In this document: positions 9,237 through 17,734 of the stretch, one piece after another
How the letters are laid out: each line of letters begins with the position of its first letter
Numbering within the stretch: the first letter of the stretch is position 1
Origin: Streptomyces actinomycinicus
Lineage (GTDB): Bacteria; Actinomycetota; Actinomycetes; Streptomycetales; Streptomycetaceae
Assembly: GCF_016741775.1 (NCBI RefSeq)
Contig: NZ_JAERRK010000012.1
Coordinates: 124,001-188,000 of the forward strand
Direction of reading: 5' to 3'
DNA length: 64,000 nt
Program-made: the position numbers and the translations under genes
Notes under the pieces: model-generated
What the model was told of the DNA's origin: nothing
Database searches by the model: none
What the model saw: the letters and a program-made list of their open reading frames with translations, nothing else

Positions 9237-10010
9237 TCAGTGCTTGGGACCGACATGGGTGTCCATGAGGGCGACGGACGCCTTCTTGGCAACGGAGATG
9301 TTGTACGGGTTGCCGTCTCTGGTGCAGGGCGTCCACTCGACGCCGAGCCTGTCGAGGGTGCCGGTGTACAGGCTCCGGATGTCGTCCGACTTGTTGGTGA
9401 AGAAGTAGCGCGGATATTCGTACCGCTTCCGCTCACCGGCGACCATGCGGGTGGTCCAGTTGGTGATGCGGCAGCCGTCGGAGTGGATGAGGCCGCGGAC
9501 GAAGTCCCACGGGTGGGCGTCGACGACGGCTTGCTGCCACGGCTCAAGGGCGATGGGTCGCTCGTGCTTCTTGCCGGGGCCGTGCTGCGGGAAGAGGCAG
9601 GGCCAGTGCTTGCTGGCGGCGCAGACCACTACGCACCCCTGCCTCCGGACACGACAGACGCGGTTGTCCGGGCGGACGGTGCGCATCGCCGTTTCGCACG
9701 TGTCGATGATGCCTGGCCAGGCGTTGTCCAGGGCAACGCGCATGACATACACGCCTTTGCGATGGGCGCTGATACAGCCGTCGCCGAGATACAGGCCGAG
9801 AAGGTAGGCGTAGACGGCGGGATCCTCCGGGAAACCGGGGGTCTCCCGGCAGCGAGGGCAAGGCTTGCTGACGCGTTCGCGAGGTTCCAGGCGTGTCTGC
9901 CAGGAACGAATCGCATAACGCGATATTCCTGTCTCCCGGCTGACGGAGTTGAGGCTGCGCCCCTGCGCCATCAGGGCCAGCGCTCGCTTACGTGTGCCCA
10001 TGTCGTACAT
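9237..10010 (-). CDS. LAGLIDADG-type homing endonuclease with N-terminal HTH
   Basis: I read a protein of about 257 residues with an N-terminal helix-turn-helix (ALMAQGRSLNSVSRETGISRYAIRSW, given here as residues 8-33) and a CxxC pair (CPRC). Two LAGLIDADG-like motifs follow: YLLGLYLGDGC and FVRGLIHSDGC. This is the free-standing, single-chain form common in actinobacteria. Such enzymes cut a long DNA site and promote their own copying; some have been co-opted as regulators. The acidic residue of each motif is kept (GDG and SDG), so activity is plausible. The start is uncertain: no good ribosome site precedes any ATG, and one of the in-frame options (ATG at 10010) was chosen. It lies just downstream of a tRNA gene on the same strand and may be co-transcribed with it. 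Confidence 0.8.
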   Translation of the reverse strand: MYDMGTRKRALALMAQGRSLNSVSRETGISRYAIRSWQTRLEPRERVSKPCPRCRETPGFPEDPAVYAYLLGLYLGDGCISAHRKGVYVMRVALDNAWPGIIDTCETAMRTVRPDNRVCRVRRQGCVVVCAASKHWPCLFPQHGPGKKHERPIALEPWQQAVVDAHPWDFVRGLIHSDGCRITNWTTRMVAGERKRYEYPRYFFTNKSDDIRSLYTGTLDRLGVEWTPCTRDGNPYNISVAKKASVALMDTHVGPKH

Positions 10011-10116
10011 GTGGCCACAGTGCGTCACACTCGGCGGGCCGCGGGCAAGAAAAATGGAGAACCACACGAACGTGGCTCTCCGCTTGCAAGACGTGACCTT
10101 GGAATCTAAGGAAAAG

Positions 10117-10191
10117 TGCCCCGGGTCGGACTCGAACCGACACTGTACGGGTTTTGAATCCGTTGCCTGCTGCCAATTGGGCTACCGGGGC
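10117..10191 (-). tRNA. tRNA with CAA anticodon (nominal tRNA-Leu) but class I shape
   Basis: On the minus strand a 75-nt cloverleaf is clear. The 7-bp acceptor stem is GCCCCGG/CCGGGGC with discriminator A. The D-loop has AATTGG, and a perfect T-arm has GTCGG/CCGAC around TTCGAGT. The anticodon loop TTCAAAA gives CAA. The variable region is only five bases, so this is a class I body, whereas bacterial tRNA-Leu is class II with a long variable arm. The last anticodon-stem pair is an A-C mismatch. CCA is not encoded. The D-arm resembles tRNA-Gln more than tRNA-Leu. By anticodon it would read UUG, but its real charging identity is uncertain. Confidence 0.8.
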
Positions 10192-10247
10192 TCGCAGAAT
10201 CCAAGGTTTCCCCCGACCCTCCGCGCGTCCACCTTACCGCAGCTAGG

Positions 10248-10253
10248 TAGGCT
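10248..10253 (+). promoter_or_regulatory. Candidate -10 element TAGGCT of the response-regulator gene
   Basis: TAGGCT lies 38 bases before the GTG start and is preceded by a partly overlapping TAGG. No convincing -35 hexamer is seen. It sits just outside the 5' end of the divergent tRNA gene. Confidence 0.4.
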
Positions 10254-10291
10254 CTTGTCAGCAGTACCCCTGCCCTGAACGAGGAGCCCCC

Positions 10292-10945
10292 GTGACCGCC
10301 GAGTCGCCCCAGCCCGTAGACGCGCCCGACGACGACAAGTCGCACGTGCCTCCGCTGACGACCCGAGTCGTCATCGCCGAGGACGAGGCCCTGATCCGGC
10401 TCGACCTGAAAGAGATGCTGGAGGAGGAGGGGTACACCGTCGTCGGCGAGGCCGGGGACGGTGAGCAGGCCGTCGAGCTGGCCCGCGAGCACCGGCCGGA
10501 CCTGGTCATCCTGGACGTGAAGATGCCCAAGCTGGACGGCATCTCCGCGGCCGAGAAGATCGCCGAGGAGTCGATCGCGCCGGTCCTGATGCTCACCGCC
10601 TTCTCGCAGCGCGACCTCGTGGAGCGCGCCCGGGACGCGGGTGCCATGGCGTACCTGGTGAAGCCGTTCAGCAAGAGCGACGTCGTCCCGGCGATCGAGA
10701 TGGCCGTCTCCCGGTTCACCGAGCTGAAGGAGCTGGAGAAGGAGGTCGCCGACCTCACCCAGCGGCTGGAGACCCGCAAGCTGGTCGACCGCGCGAAGTC
10801 CATCCTGCAGACGGAGTACGGGCTGACCGAGCCGGCCGCGTTCCGCTGGATCCAGAAGACGTCCATGGACCGCCGGCTGTCGATGCAGCAGGTCGCGGAG
10901 GCGGTCATCGCGGACAACGAGGAGAAGAAGTCCGCGAAGGGCTGA
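10292..10945 (+). CDS. pdtaR: ANTAR-domain response regulator (PdtaR-like)
   Basis: The 217-residue protein has an N-terminal receiver domain (acidic pair in AEDEA near residue 30, phospho-acceptor D75 in VILDVKMP, conserved K in LVKPF) and a short coiled linker. A C-terminal ANTAR domain covers about residues 150-205 (DRAKSILQTEYGLTEPAAFRWIQ). ANTAR proteins bind paired hairpins in nascent RNA and prevent termination. In mycobacteria the orthologue PdtaR works with the kinase PdtaS; no kinase gene is adjacent here. The GTG start has a GAGGAG ribosome site. The gene is convergent with the liv operon across a strong inverted repeat. Confidence 0.93.
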   Translation: MTAESPQPVDAPDDDKSHVPPLTTRVVIAEDEALIRLDLKEMLEEEGYTVVGEAGDGEQAVELAREHRPDLVILDVKMPKLDGISAAEKIAEESIAPVLMLTAFSQRDLVERARDAGAMAYLVKPFSKSDVVPAIEMAVSRFTELKELEKEVADLTQRLETRKLVDRAKSILQTEYGLTEPAAFRWIQKTSMDRRLSMQQVAEAVIADNEEKKSAKG

Positions 10946-10961
10946 TGCCCGCCTTCGTGCC

Positions 10962-11008
10962 GACGCACATCGCCCGCGCCCCCTGCAGGGGGCGCGGGCG
11001 ATGTGCGT
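10962..11008. terminator. Long near-perfect inverted repeat, bidirectional terminator
   Basis: Arms of about 22 bases, with one bulged C and a TGCA centre, lie between the 3' ends of the convergent pdtaR-like gene and livF. No long T-run follows on either side, as is usual in Streptomyces. Its position makes a shared terminator the natural reading. Confidence 0.8.
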
Positions 11009-11031
11009 GTCCGGCCGGGCCGGTGGAGCGC

Positions 11032-11748
11032 CTAGTCCTCGCCGAGGTAGGCCTTGCGCACCGACTCGTCGTGCAGGAGGTCCTGCCCGGAGCCGGAGAG
11101 GACGATCTTGCCGACCTCCATGACGTGACCGTGGTCGGCCAGGGAGAGGGCGGCCTGGGCGTTCTGCTCGATGAGCAGAATGGTGGTGCCCGCCGACTTG
11201 AGTTCCTGGATGGTCGCCATGATCTTCTGCATCATGATCGGCGACAGACCCATGGAGGGCTCGTCGAGCATGAGCAGCTTCGGCCGGGACATCAGCGCCC
11301 GTCCCATGGCGAGCATCTGCTGCTCACCGCCGGAGAGAGTGCCCGCGGCCTGCTTGCGGCGCTCTCCGAGGATGGGGAAGAGGTCGTAGGCGCGCTGGAT
11401 GTCCTTCTCGATGCCTTCCTTGTCGCTGCGCAGGAAGGCGCCGAGGCGGAGGTTGTCCTCGATCGTCATGCGGGGGAAGATGTGCCGGCCCTCGGGGGAG
11501 TGGGCGAGCCCCAGCGAGACGACCTTGTGGGCGGGGATCTTCTTCAGCGACTTGCCGTCGAACCTGATGTCGCCGGAGAGCGGCTGGAGCAGGCCCGAGA
11601 GTGTCCGCAGGGTCGTGGTCTTCCCGGCCCCGTTGGTGCCGATGAGGGTGACCACCTCGCCCGCGTTCACCTTGAACGAGATGCCCTTGACGGCTTCGAT
11701 CTTGCCGTAAGCGACCCTGAGGTCCTCGACCTCGAGCAGTGCGGTCAC
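11032..11748 (-). CDS. livF: Branched-chain amino-acid ABC transporter ATPase LivF
   Basis: The 238-residue ABC ATPase has Walker A GTNGAGKTT, signature LSGGEQQ and Walker B LLMLDEPSMGL, the usual LivF form. It powers uptake with LivG. Its GTG start overlaps the livG stop as GTGA, so it is translationally coupled as the last gene of the livK-H-M-G-F operon. No alternative ATG is available near the N-terminus, which supports GTG initiation. The operon order and the chain of overlaps indicate one transcript from upstream of livK, ended by the inverted repeat just beyond. Confidence 0.95.
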   Translation of the reverse strand: MTALLEVEDLRVAYGKIEAVKGISFKVNAGEVVTLIGTNGAGKTTTLRTLSGLLQPLSGDIRFDGKSLKKIPAHKVVSLGLAHSPEGRHIFPRMTIEDNLRLGAFLRSDKEGIEKDIQRAYDLFPILGERRKQAAGTLSGGEQQMLAMGRALMSRPKLLMLDEPSMGLSPIMMQKIMATIQELKSAGTTILLIEQNAQAALSLADHGHVMEVGKIVLSGSGQDLLHDESVRKAYLGED

Positions 11749-12623
11749 TTGTCGTCCCCTTCCTCGGTGCTCTGCGCGTCGGCCTCCGCAGCCTCGACTT
11801 CGGCGGCCTCCGCGTCGCCCGGCGCACCCTCGAAGGGCGTGCCCAGGTAGGCGGCGATGACGCGCTCGTCGGCCTGGACGACCTCGGCGGGGCCCTCGAC
11901 GATCTTCTCGCCCTGGACCAGCACGGCGACCCGGTCGCACAGGTTCATGATGAACCGGATGTCGTGCTCGATGACGAGGACGGCGATGCCCTTGTCCCGG
12001 ATGGCGAAGATGAGTTCTTCGGCCGCCCGGGTCTCCTGCGGGTTCATGCCGGCGGTCGGCTCGTCGAGGAGGAGCAGGCCGGGCTCGCTCGCCAGCGCCC
12101 GGGCGATCTCCAGCTTGCGCTGCTCGCCGTAGGGCAGGTTGCGGGCGAGGTGGTCGGCCTTGGCGGCGAGACCGGTGAACTCCAGGAGTTCCATGGCCCG
12201 GGCCCGCGACTCCTCCTCGGCCTTCTTGAAGCCGGGCAGGCGCAGCAGGGCCGACCAGAGGCCCTCCTTGGTGCGGGTGTGCCGCCCGACCAGCACGTTC
12301 TCCAGAACGGTCATGTTGGCGAAGAGCCGGATGTTCTGGAACGTACGGGCGATGCCGGCCTGGGTGACCAGGTGCGGCTTGGGCGGCAGGACGGTGCCCT
12401 TGTAGGCGACCCTGCCCTCGGTCGGTACGTAGAGACCGGTGAGGCAGTTGAAGAAGGTCGTCTTGCCGGCGCCGTTCGGGCCGATCAGGCCGACGATCTC
12501 GCCGCTGTTGACGGTGAGGTCCACGTCGCGCACGGCGGTCAGGCCGCCGAAGCGCATGGTGACACCGCTCGCGGCGAGCACCGTGGTGGTGGGTGCGGTC
12601 GTGGTGGTGGTCATGGCGGTCAC
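11745..12623 (-). CDS. livG: Branched-chain amino-acid ABC transporter ATPase LivG
   Basis: The 292-residue ATPase shows Walker A GPNGAGKTT, the LivG-type loop TFQNIRLF, signature-region YGEQRKLE, Walker B LLLLDEPTAG and H-loop EHD. An acidic tail of about 30 residues (EAAEVEAAEADAQ) extends beyond the usual family end. The GTG start overlaps the livM stop as GTGA; an ATG three codons later (12614) is an alternative with an AGGGG at 10 bases. It forms the ATPase heterodimer with LivF. Confidence 0.94.
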   Translation of the reverse strand: MTAMTTTTTAPTTTVLAASGVTMRFGGLTAVRDVDLTVNSGEIVGLIGPNGAGKTTFFNCLTGLYVPTEGRVAYKGTVLPPKPHLVTQAGIARTFQNIRLFANMTVLENVLVGRHTRTKEGLWSALLRLPGFKKAEEESRARAMELLEFTGLAAKADHLARNLPYGEQRKLEIARALASEPGLLLLDEPTAGMNPQETRAAEELIFAIRDKGIAVLVIEHDIRFIMNLCDRVAVLVQGEKIVEGPAEVVQADERVIAAYLGTPFEGAPGDAEAAEVEAAEADAQSTEEGDDK

Positions 12624-14458
12624 GCCCCTGCCTTCGCGACGCCGGTCGCGCCATCGGGCAATGGCTTGTCCTCCGGCAGGTCGAGCTGTCCTGTCTCGTG
12701 GAATTCGAGCTGCTTCCTGCGGTCGGCGACCAGGCCCTCGGGGCGGAAGCGCATCAGCAGCATCAGCGCGATGCCGAAGAGCAGCAGCTGGTACTCCGCC
12801 ATGAACTGGAGCTTGGCGGGGATCAGGTAGAGCAGTGCGGCGCCGATCAGCGGGCCGCTGATGGTGCCCATGCCGCCGAGGATGACGGCGGCGAGCAGGA
12901 AGGCCGAGTTCGGCGGCACGGAGCCGGCGAACTGGTACTGCTCGGGGGTGACGCTGTACGACACGTGCGCCTGGACGGTGCCCGCGAGGCCGGCGAGGGA
13001 GGCACCGAGCGCGAAGGCGAGGAGCTTGAGGCGGAAGCCGTTGATGCCCATCGCGGTGGCGGCGGTCTCGTCCTCGCGGATGGCGACCCATGCGCGGCCG
13101 ATGCGGGACTCCGCGGAGCGGCGGAAGACCGTCACGACGATCGCCGTGAACACCAGCATCAGCAGGTAGTAGTTGGCGGAGCGGGTCAGTTCGTGGCCGA
13201 GGACGTCGTGCGGGACTCCGAGGTTGAATCCGAAGACCTCAAGGTCGGGGATCTGGGGGATGCCGTTGGAGCCGTTGGTGACGTCCGGGCCGCTGTTGCC
13301 GTTCAGGTTGTTCATGGTGATGCGGAAGATCTCACCGAAGCCGAGCGTCACGATGGCGAGGTAGTCGCCGCGCAGTCGCAGGGTGGGGGCACCGATCACC
13401 ACGCCGAAGATCAGCGAGGCGGCGGCGCCGGTGAGTACGGCCGCCCAGAACGGGAAGTGCACGCCGAGGGTCGACGCGGGGGAGCCGGAGACGAGGGCGG
13501 CGGCGTAGGCGCCGACGCCGAGGAAGGCGACGTAGCCGAGGTCGAGCAGGCCGGCGAGGCCGACGACGACGTTGAGGCCCAGGGCGACCGTGGCGAAGAT
13601 CAGGATGTTCGCGCCGATGAGGGCGAACTGGTCGTTGGACTGGGTGAAGGGGAAGCAGATCGCCGCCGCGAACGCCGCCCCGAGGGTGACGTTGCGGTGC
13701 TTGGCGGTCAGAGCCGACAGCCGCTTGAGGAGTCCGGCGCGGTTGACGGCGGTGAAGCCGAAGGCCGCGACGATCAGGAAGCCGATGAACTGCTCGGAGT
13801 ACTCGGTGCCGATGCCGTACGAGAAGACGTACAGGCCGGTGCCGAAGCCCGCGGCGATGATCAGGATCTCCGCCCAGGAGGGCAGGTCCTTGGCACGGCC
13901 GGGGTCGGGGGCGGTGAGGGAGTGACGGATGCGGCCCCAGAGGTGCGGGGTCGGGTCCGCCGCGTCGTAGGGCTGGTCGACGGGGAGGCCGAGGGCGCCG
14001 ATCACGGCGAGGAGTGCGCCGATGCCGGAGACCCAGGCGCCGGGTTCCAGGTTGACCAGGCCGCCGAGTTCCTGGGCGATCGCGCCGATGGCGTAGCCCG
14101 TGGTGCCGAACACGCCGAGGGCGGCGAGCAGGACGGGGCTGTTCTTGCCGCCGGGGGTGAGCCAGCCCAGGCCGCGGATGCCGTAGCCGGTGAGGGCGAA
14201 CAACAGGGTCAGCAGGGAGCCGAAGAGGGTGAGGACCTGAAGGCCGCCCGGGTAGCCGGTGACGGTCAGGTTGCCCGGGAACTCCTCGGTCCAGGTCCAG
14301 GCCAGGAAGGTGCCCGCGAGGGCGAGCGCGGAGCCGGCGACGGTCAGTGCGCGCGCCGCGGCCTGCGGCAGCGGGATGATCGGAGTGGCCTGTGCCGCCG
14401 GCACCTCGGTGGTGCCGGAGGTCTTGTCCATGGGGATCTCGGTGGTCATCGGTATCAC
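12620..14458 (-). CDS. livM: Branched-chain amino-acid ABC permease LivM with extended N-terminus
   Basis: The C-terminal 330 residues are a normal LivM permease (GLNVVVGLAGLLDLGYVAFLGVGAY, here about residues 313-337, and the coupling segment around AIREDETAATAMGIN). The protein is 612 residues because some 280 extra residues precede this core. They contain several further hydrophobic segments (AALGVFGTTGYAIGAIAQEL, FIGFLIVAAFGFTAV). This long form is usual in Streptomyces. The GTG overlaps the livH stop (GTGA); an ATG three codons later is the alternative. It is a membrane partner of LivH. Confidence 0.93.
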   Translation of the reverse strand: MIPMTTEIPMDKTSGTTEVPAAQATPIIPLPQAAARALTVAGSALALAGTFLAWTWTEEFPGNLTVTGYPGGLQVLTLFGSLLTLLFALTGYGIRGLGWLTPGGKNSPVLLAALGVFGTTGYAIGAIAQELGGLVNLEPGAWVSGIGALLAVIGALGLPVDQPYDAADPTPHLWGRIRHSLTAPDPGRAKDLPSWAEILIIAAGFGTGLYVFSYGIGTEYSEQFIGFLIVAAFGFTAVNRAGLLKRLSALTAKHRNVTLGAAFAAAICFPFTQSNDQFALIGANILIFATVALGLNVVVGLAGLLDLGYVAFLGVGAYAAALVSGSPASTLGVHFPFWAAVLTGAAASLIFGVVIGAPTLRLRGDYLAIVTLGFGEIFRITMNNLNGNSGPDVTNGSNGIPQIPDLEVFGFNLGVPHDVLGHELTRSANYYLLMLVFTAIVVTVFRRSAESRIGRAWVAIREDETAATAMGINGFRLKLLAFALGASLAGLAGTVQAHVSYSVTPEQYQFAGSVPPNSAFLLAAVILGGMGTISGPLIGAALLYLIPAKLQFMAEYQLLLFGIALMLLMRFRPEGLVADRRKQLEFHETGQLDLPEDKPLPDGATGVAKAGA

Positions 14459-15384
14459 GCCCGATCCGCGACGCGTTCGCCGAGCAGGCCTTGTGGCCTG
14501 AACAGCAGGACGAGGATGAGGAGGGCGAACGCCCACACGTCCTTCCAGGCGCCGCCGCCGAAGAGGTCCATGCCGGGGATGTCGCCGATGTAGCCGGTGG
14601 CGAGGGACTCGGCGACGCCGAGGACCACACCGCCGAGCATGGCGCCGTAGATGTTGCCGATACCGCCGAGCACGGCGGCGGTGAAGGCCTTCAGGCCCAT
14701 CAGGAAGCCCATGCGGAAGCCGACCTGGCCGTTCTTCAGGCCGTAGGCGACGGCGGCGATGGCGGCGAACGCGGCACCGATGGCGAAGGCCATGACGATG
14801 ATGCGGTCGGTGTTGATGCCCATCAGCTTGGCGGTGTCGGGGTCCTGGGCGGTGGCCTGCATGCCGCGGCCGGAGCGCGTCTTGGTGACGAACAGGCCGA
14901 GGGCGATCATGCACAGCGGGGCGGCTATCAGGACGAAGAGGTCACCGCGCTGGACGTTGGCGCCGAGTATCTCGACGGGGCCGCCCTGGAACTGCGGGAA
15001 GGGGTGGTCCTTCTTCGCGTCCGGGTACCACATCCACACGGCCTGCTGGAGGACGATGGACAGGCCGATGGCGGTGATGAGGGGCGCCAGTCGTGGCGCG
15101 GTGCGCAGGGGGCGGTAGGCGAAGCGTTCCGCCGCCGTGCCGACGGCGACCGACACGAGGACGCCACCGATGATCATGAGGGGGACTGCGGCCCCGAGGC
15201 CGAAGCCGTCGGGGAGTACCAACCAGACGGTGAGGGCCCCGAAGCCCCCGACCATGAAGATCTCGCCGTGGGCGAAGTTGATGAGCTGGACGATGCCGTA
15301 GACCATCGTGTAGCCGATCGCGATGAGTCCGTACATCGCGCCGAGGATGAGTCCATTGGCCAGCTGTTGCGGCAGTTCGTTCAC
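14455..15384 (-). CDS. livH: Branched-chain amino-acid ABC permease LivH
   Basis: This 309-residue integral membrane permease has the LivH hallmarks GLILGAMYGLIAIGYTMVYG and INFAHGEIFM near the N-terminus and the coupling region GRGMQATAQDPDTAKLMGIN. It forms the translocation pore with LivM. The GTG start is preceded by GGAGG. The gap to livK is about 110 bases, the largest within the operon, so a processing or attenuation site between the abundant binding protein and the permease would be expected there; no clear hairpin was identified. Confidence 0.95.
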   Translation of the reverse strand: MNELPQQLANGLILGAMYGLIAIGYTMVYGIVQLINFAHGEIFMVGGFGALTVWLVLPDGFGLGAAVPLMIIGGVLVSVAVGTAAERFAYRPLRTAPRLAPLITAIGLSIVLQQAVWMWYPDAKKDHPFPQFQGGPVEILGANVQRGDLFVLIAAPLCMIALGLFVTKTRSGRGMQATAQDPDTAKLMGINTDRIIVMAFAIGAAFAAIAAVAYGLKNGQVGFRMGFLMGLKAFTAAVLGGIGNIYGAMLGGVVLGVAESLATGYIGDIPGMDLFGGGAWKDVWAFALLILVLLFRPQGLLGERVADRA

Positions 15385-15497
15385 CGCAGGGCCTCCGTGG
15401 AGTGGTTCGGATATGGCGCCGCGCGGGAGCGCTGGTGGGCACTTCCCGCGCGGCCTGGATCAATGTGTGAGTGGGAGTTCTCTCGACTCGTCCCTCA

Positions 15498-16730
15498 TCA
15501 GCCGAGCTTGGGTTCGCCGCTGAACTCCGGCGCCCAGGCGTTCTTCTTGACCTTGTACGCGGTCATCGTGTGGTTCGTGGTGTCACCGAACTCGTCGAAC
15601 GAGATGGTGCCCGTGACGCCGTCGAACTTGACCTTGGCCATGGCGTCCAGGACCGCCTTGCGGCCGTCGGACGGAACCTTGCCGTCGTTGCCCTCGACCG
15701 CCAGCTTGACGGCCTCGATGATCGACCAGGTGGCGTCGTAGGTGAGGCCGCCGTACGCCTCGTAGGCGTCCTCGTAGCCCGCCGCCTCGTAGTCCTTGAT
15801 GAACGTCTTGGCGGAGTCGAGCTGCTCGACCGGCTTGCCCACGGAGGTGGCCAGGTCGCCCTCGGCCTTCTTGTTCAGCTTCGGGAACTCGCCGGAGTAG
15901 ATGCCGTCGCCGCCCATGAGCGGGATGTTCTGGCCGCTGTCCTTGAGCTGCTGGCTCAGCGGACCGGCGGCCGGGTACTCGCCGCCGTAGTACAGGGCCT
16001 GGGCGCCGGTCTTCTTGATCTTGGCGACCACGGCGTTGAAGTCACGGTCGTCGGGGTTGATGTGGTCGGTGCCGACGATCTTGCCGCCGAACTTGGTGAA
16101 GTTCGCTTTGAAGGAGGCGGCGAGGCCGGCGCCGTAGGTCTTCTGGTCGTCGATCAGGTAGACCTTCTTGAGCTTCGCCTGGTTGTACAGGTAGTCGGCG
16201 GCGAAGGCGCCCTGGATCTCGTCCGTGGTGGCGGTACGGAAGAACGTCTTGAACTGGCGGACCGAGTGGCCGGTCTTCCAGCCGTCGCCCTGGGTCAGCT
16301 CCGTGCCGGTGTTGGCGGGGGAGACCTGGGTCAGGCCGGCGTCGTTGAACGGCTTCTGCATCTGCTGCGAGACGCTGGAGTTCAGCGGGCCGACGACGCC
16401 GAGGACGTCCTTGTCGCTGATGAACTTCTGGGCGTTCTGCTGGCCGACGGAGGGCTGAGCCTGGTCGTCGAGGGCCTCGATCTTGAACTCGACGCCCTTG
16501 ACGTACTCCTTCTTGTTGGCCGTCTTGGCGGCCAGGTCGGCGGAGTTCTTGATGCCGAGGCCGAGGGCCGACAGGTCGCCGGTCAGCGGGGCGTCGACGC
16601 CGATCACGACTGTGGTCTTGCCGCCCTTGCTGCTGCTGCCGCCGTCGTCGTCACGCGACCCACATGCCGTGAGTGTCAGCGATCCCGCCGCGAGCGCGGC
16701 GGTTATGGCGATGATCGAACGTTGACGCAC
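15498..16730 (-). CDS. livK: Branched-chain amino-acid binding lipoprotein LivK
   Basis: The 410-residue protein starts with a lipoprotein signal (RQRSII, a hydrophobic core, lipobox LTAC with Cys at about residue 23) and an acidic/Ser-Gly linker. The mature part is a periplasmic-binding-protein type I fold (VVIGVDAPLTGDLSALG, then GVVGPLNSSVSQQM). It captures Leu/Ile/Val or a related ligand outside the membrane and delivers it to LivHM. The GTG start has a weak AAAGGA site. As the first gene of the liv operon it should carry the promoter in the 490-base gap upstream. Confidence 0.95.
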   Translation of the reverse strand: MRQRSIIAITAALAAGSLTLTACGSRDDDGGSSSKGGKTTVVIGVDAPLTGDLSALGLGIKNSADLAAKTANKKEYVKGVEFKIEALDDQAQPSVGQQNAQKFISDKDVLGVVGPLNSSVSQQMQKPFNDAGLTQVSPANTGTELTQGDGWKTGHSVRQFKTFFRTATTDEIQGAFAADYLYNQAKLKKVYLIDDQKTYGAGLAASFKANFTKFGGKIVGTDHINPDDRDFNAVVAKIKKTGAQALYYGGEYPAAGPLSQQLKDSGQNIPLMGGDGIYSGEFPKLNKKAEGDLATSVGKPVEQLDSAKTFIKDYEAAGYEDAYEAYGGLTYDATWSIIEAVKLAVEGNDGKVPSDGRKAVLDAMAKVKFDGVTGTISFDEFGDTTNHTMTAYKVKKNAWAPEFSGEPKLG

Positions 16731-17221
16731 GAATCAGGTCCTTTCCCGGGCACGGCGGCTCCCCATGGAACGCGCCGAGTCGAGCGCTGGGTCGAAGGGA
16801 CTTCGAATCCGATGGCTCGGTGACTGGCCGTGACTCTAGGCGCGTGAAGGGAACATGGAGGAGGTTCTGACCGAGGCTGTGACGCTCTTGTTATGACGTG
16901 GGTAATCCTGAGCGGTACTCCGTGGGGGGAAGAGCGGATTTCCGGCCGATTCGCCCTGTCCGCATGGTGAGAACGTGCAGCGTTCGCGCGTAGCTTCTTC
17001 ACGTTCGTTCACGGGTGTTCATCGGTTTTGGTGATTACATGAGTCGTTGCTGGGGGCTACGAGCGGGGCTCGTAGAGCCCGACGGGGAAAGGGGTGGCCG
17101 GGAGAGAACCGACGGCTTCCATTGCAGCCGTATTACGCTGAGTTACGCGCGCACAAGGCTTTCGGCGGGCTTCCGCCTTTTCGTGTAGGGGGCACGAAAG
17201 CGGAATTGCGGATTGCCGGAC
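16731..17221. other. Non-coding gap upstream of livK
   Basis: No credible gene is seen in these 491 bases. The stretch is AT-richer than its surroundings (about 16860-17040 and 17110-17210), as expected for a regulatory region. A perfect 8-bp hairpin, CTACGAGC-GGG-GCTCGTAG, lies at 17057-17075 and could end the lipoprotein transcript. I could not place a convincing -35/-10 pair for livK. Confidence 0.6.
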
Positions 17222-17632
17222 TCAGTCCCATGGACCTCCGGTCGGCTCGCCGTTCCGGTATCGCTCTTCGCACAACTCGTGTGCCCTGCCGTCGATCAGC
17301 CGGCCGGCCGCCTCGGCGTCCGCGCGCTCGCGCGCGGCCCGGGCGGCGTCAACGACCTTGCGGAGTATGTCGTACTGCCCGTCGGACAGGCCCATCGACT
17401 GGTAGTCGCCGTAGGTGTCGCCCGTCAGTGCCCGGCGCGACCAGTACGCAACGACGTTCGTACACAGCCGGGCCGGTGAAGTCGTGGCGGGGGGGGGGGG
17501 GGGGTTCGCGCTGGTCCGGGCGCGGGCCGCCGTGCCGCCCGGGCCCGGGTCCGAGCAGCCGGCCGCCGAGCAGGCGGCCAGCAGGGCCAGTCCGAGCACG
17601 ACCCCTTTACGGCGTGCTCCTGCCGTAGTCAT
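17222..17632 (-). CDS. Small putative lipoprotein with polyproline tract
   Basis: The 136-residue product has a lipoprotein signal (GVVLGLALLAACSAAGC, lipobox SAAGC near residue 26), a Pro-rich linker, and a short mature domain with two cysteines (LCTNVV and ELCEERY) that may form a disulfide. I do not recognise a family. A run of 16 G at 17489-17504 encodes five prolines; a change of one base there would shift the frame, so either the tract is a slippage site or its length should be treated with caution. Codon use is otherwise normal for the organism. Confidence 0.7.
   Translation of the reverse strand: MTTAGARRKGVVLGLALLAACSAAGCSDPGPGGTAARARTSANPPPPPATTSPARLCTNVVAYWSRRALTGDTYGDYQSMGLSDGQYDILRKVVDAARAARERADAEAAGRLIDGRAHELCEERYRNGEPTGGPWD
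17489..17504. repeat. 16-base poly-G homopolymer inside a coding region
   Basis: Sixteen consecutive G on the plus strand (poly-C in the lipoprotein message). At this length it keeps the lipoprotein frame open. Confidence 0.9.
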
Positions 17633-17734
17633 GCCCCGACGTTAGGCCGCCGGGCGCGCAGGTTCAACGGCGGGGCGGCAAAGGCGAGTTGGCCGGCGAG
17701 CCGTGACGACGCGCCCGTCGTCACGGCAGCGGCG

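Noticed and set aside
10117..10191. Plus-strand reading of the tRNA as tRNA-Gln (TTG)
   Set aside because: The plus strand shows TTTTGAA in a loop, but the T-arm GGTTCGAGTCC and acceptor order exist only on the minus strand.
9237..10191. Integrative element or prophage at the tRNA
   Set aside because: No integrase, no duplicated tRNA end, and core genes on both sides. Only a single homing-type ORF is present.
17047..17628. Plus-strand open frame opposite the lipoprotein gene
   Set aside because: Arg-rich shadow frame. The minus-strand frame has a lipobox and normal codon bias.
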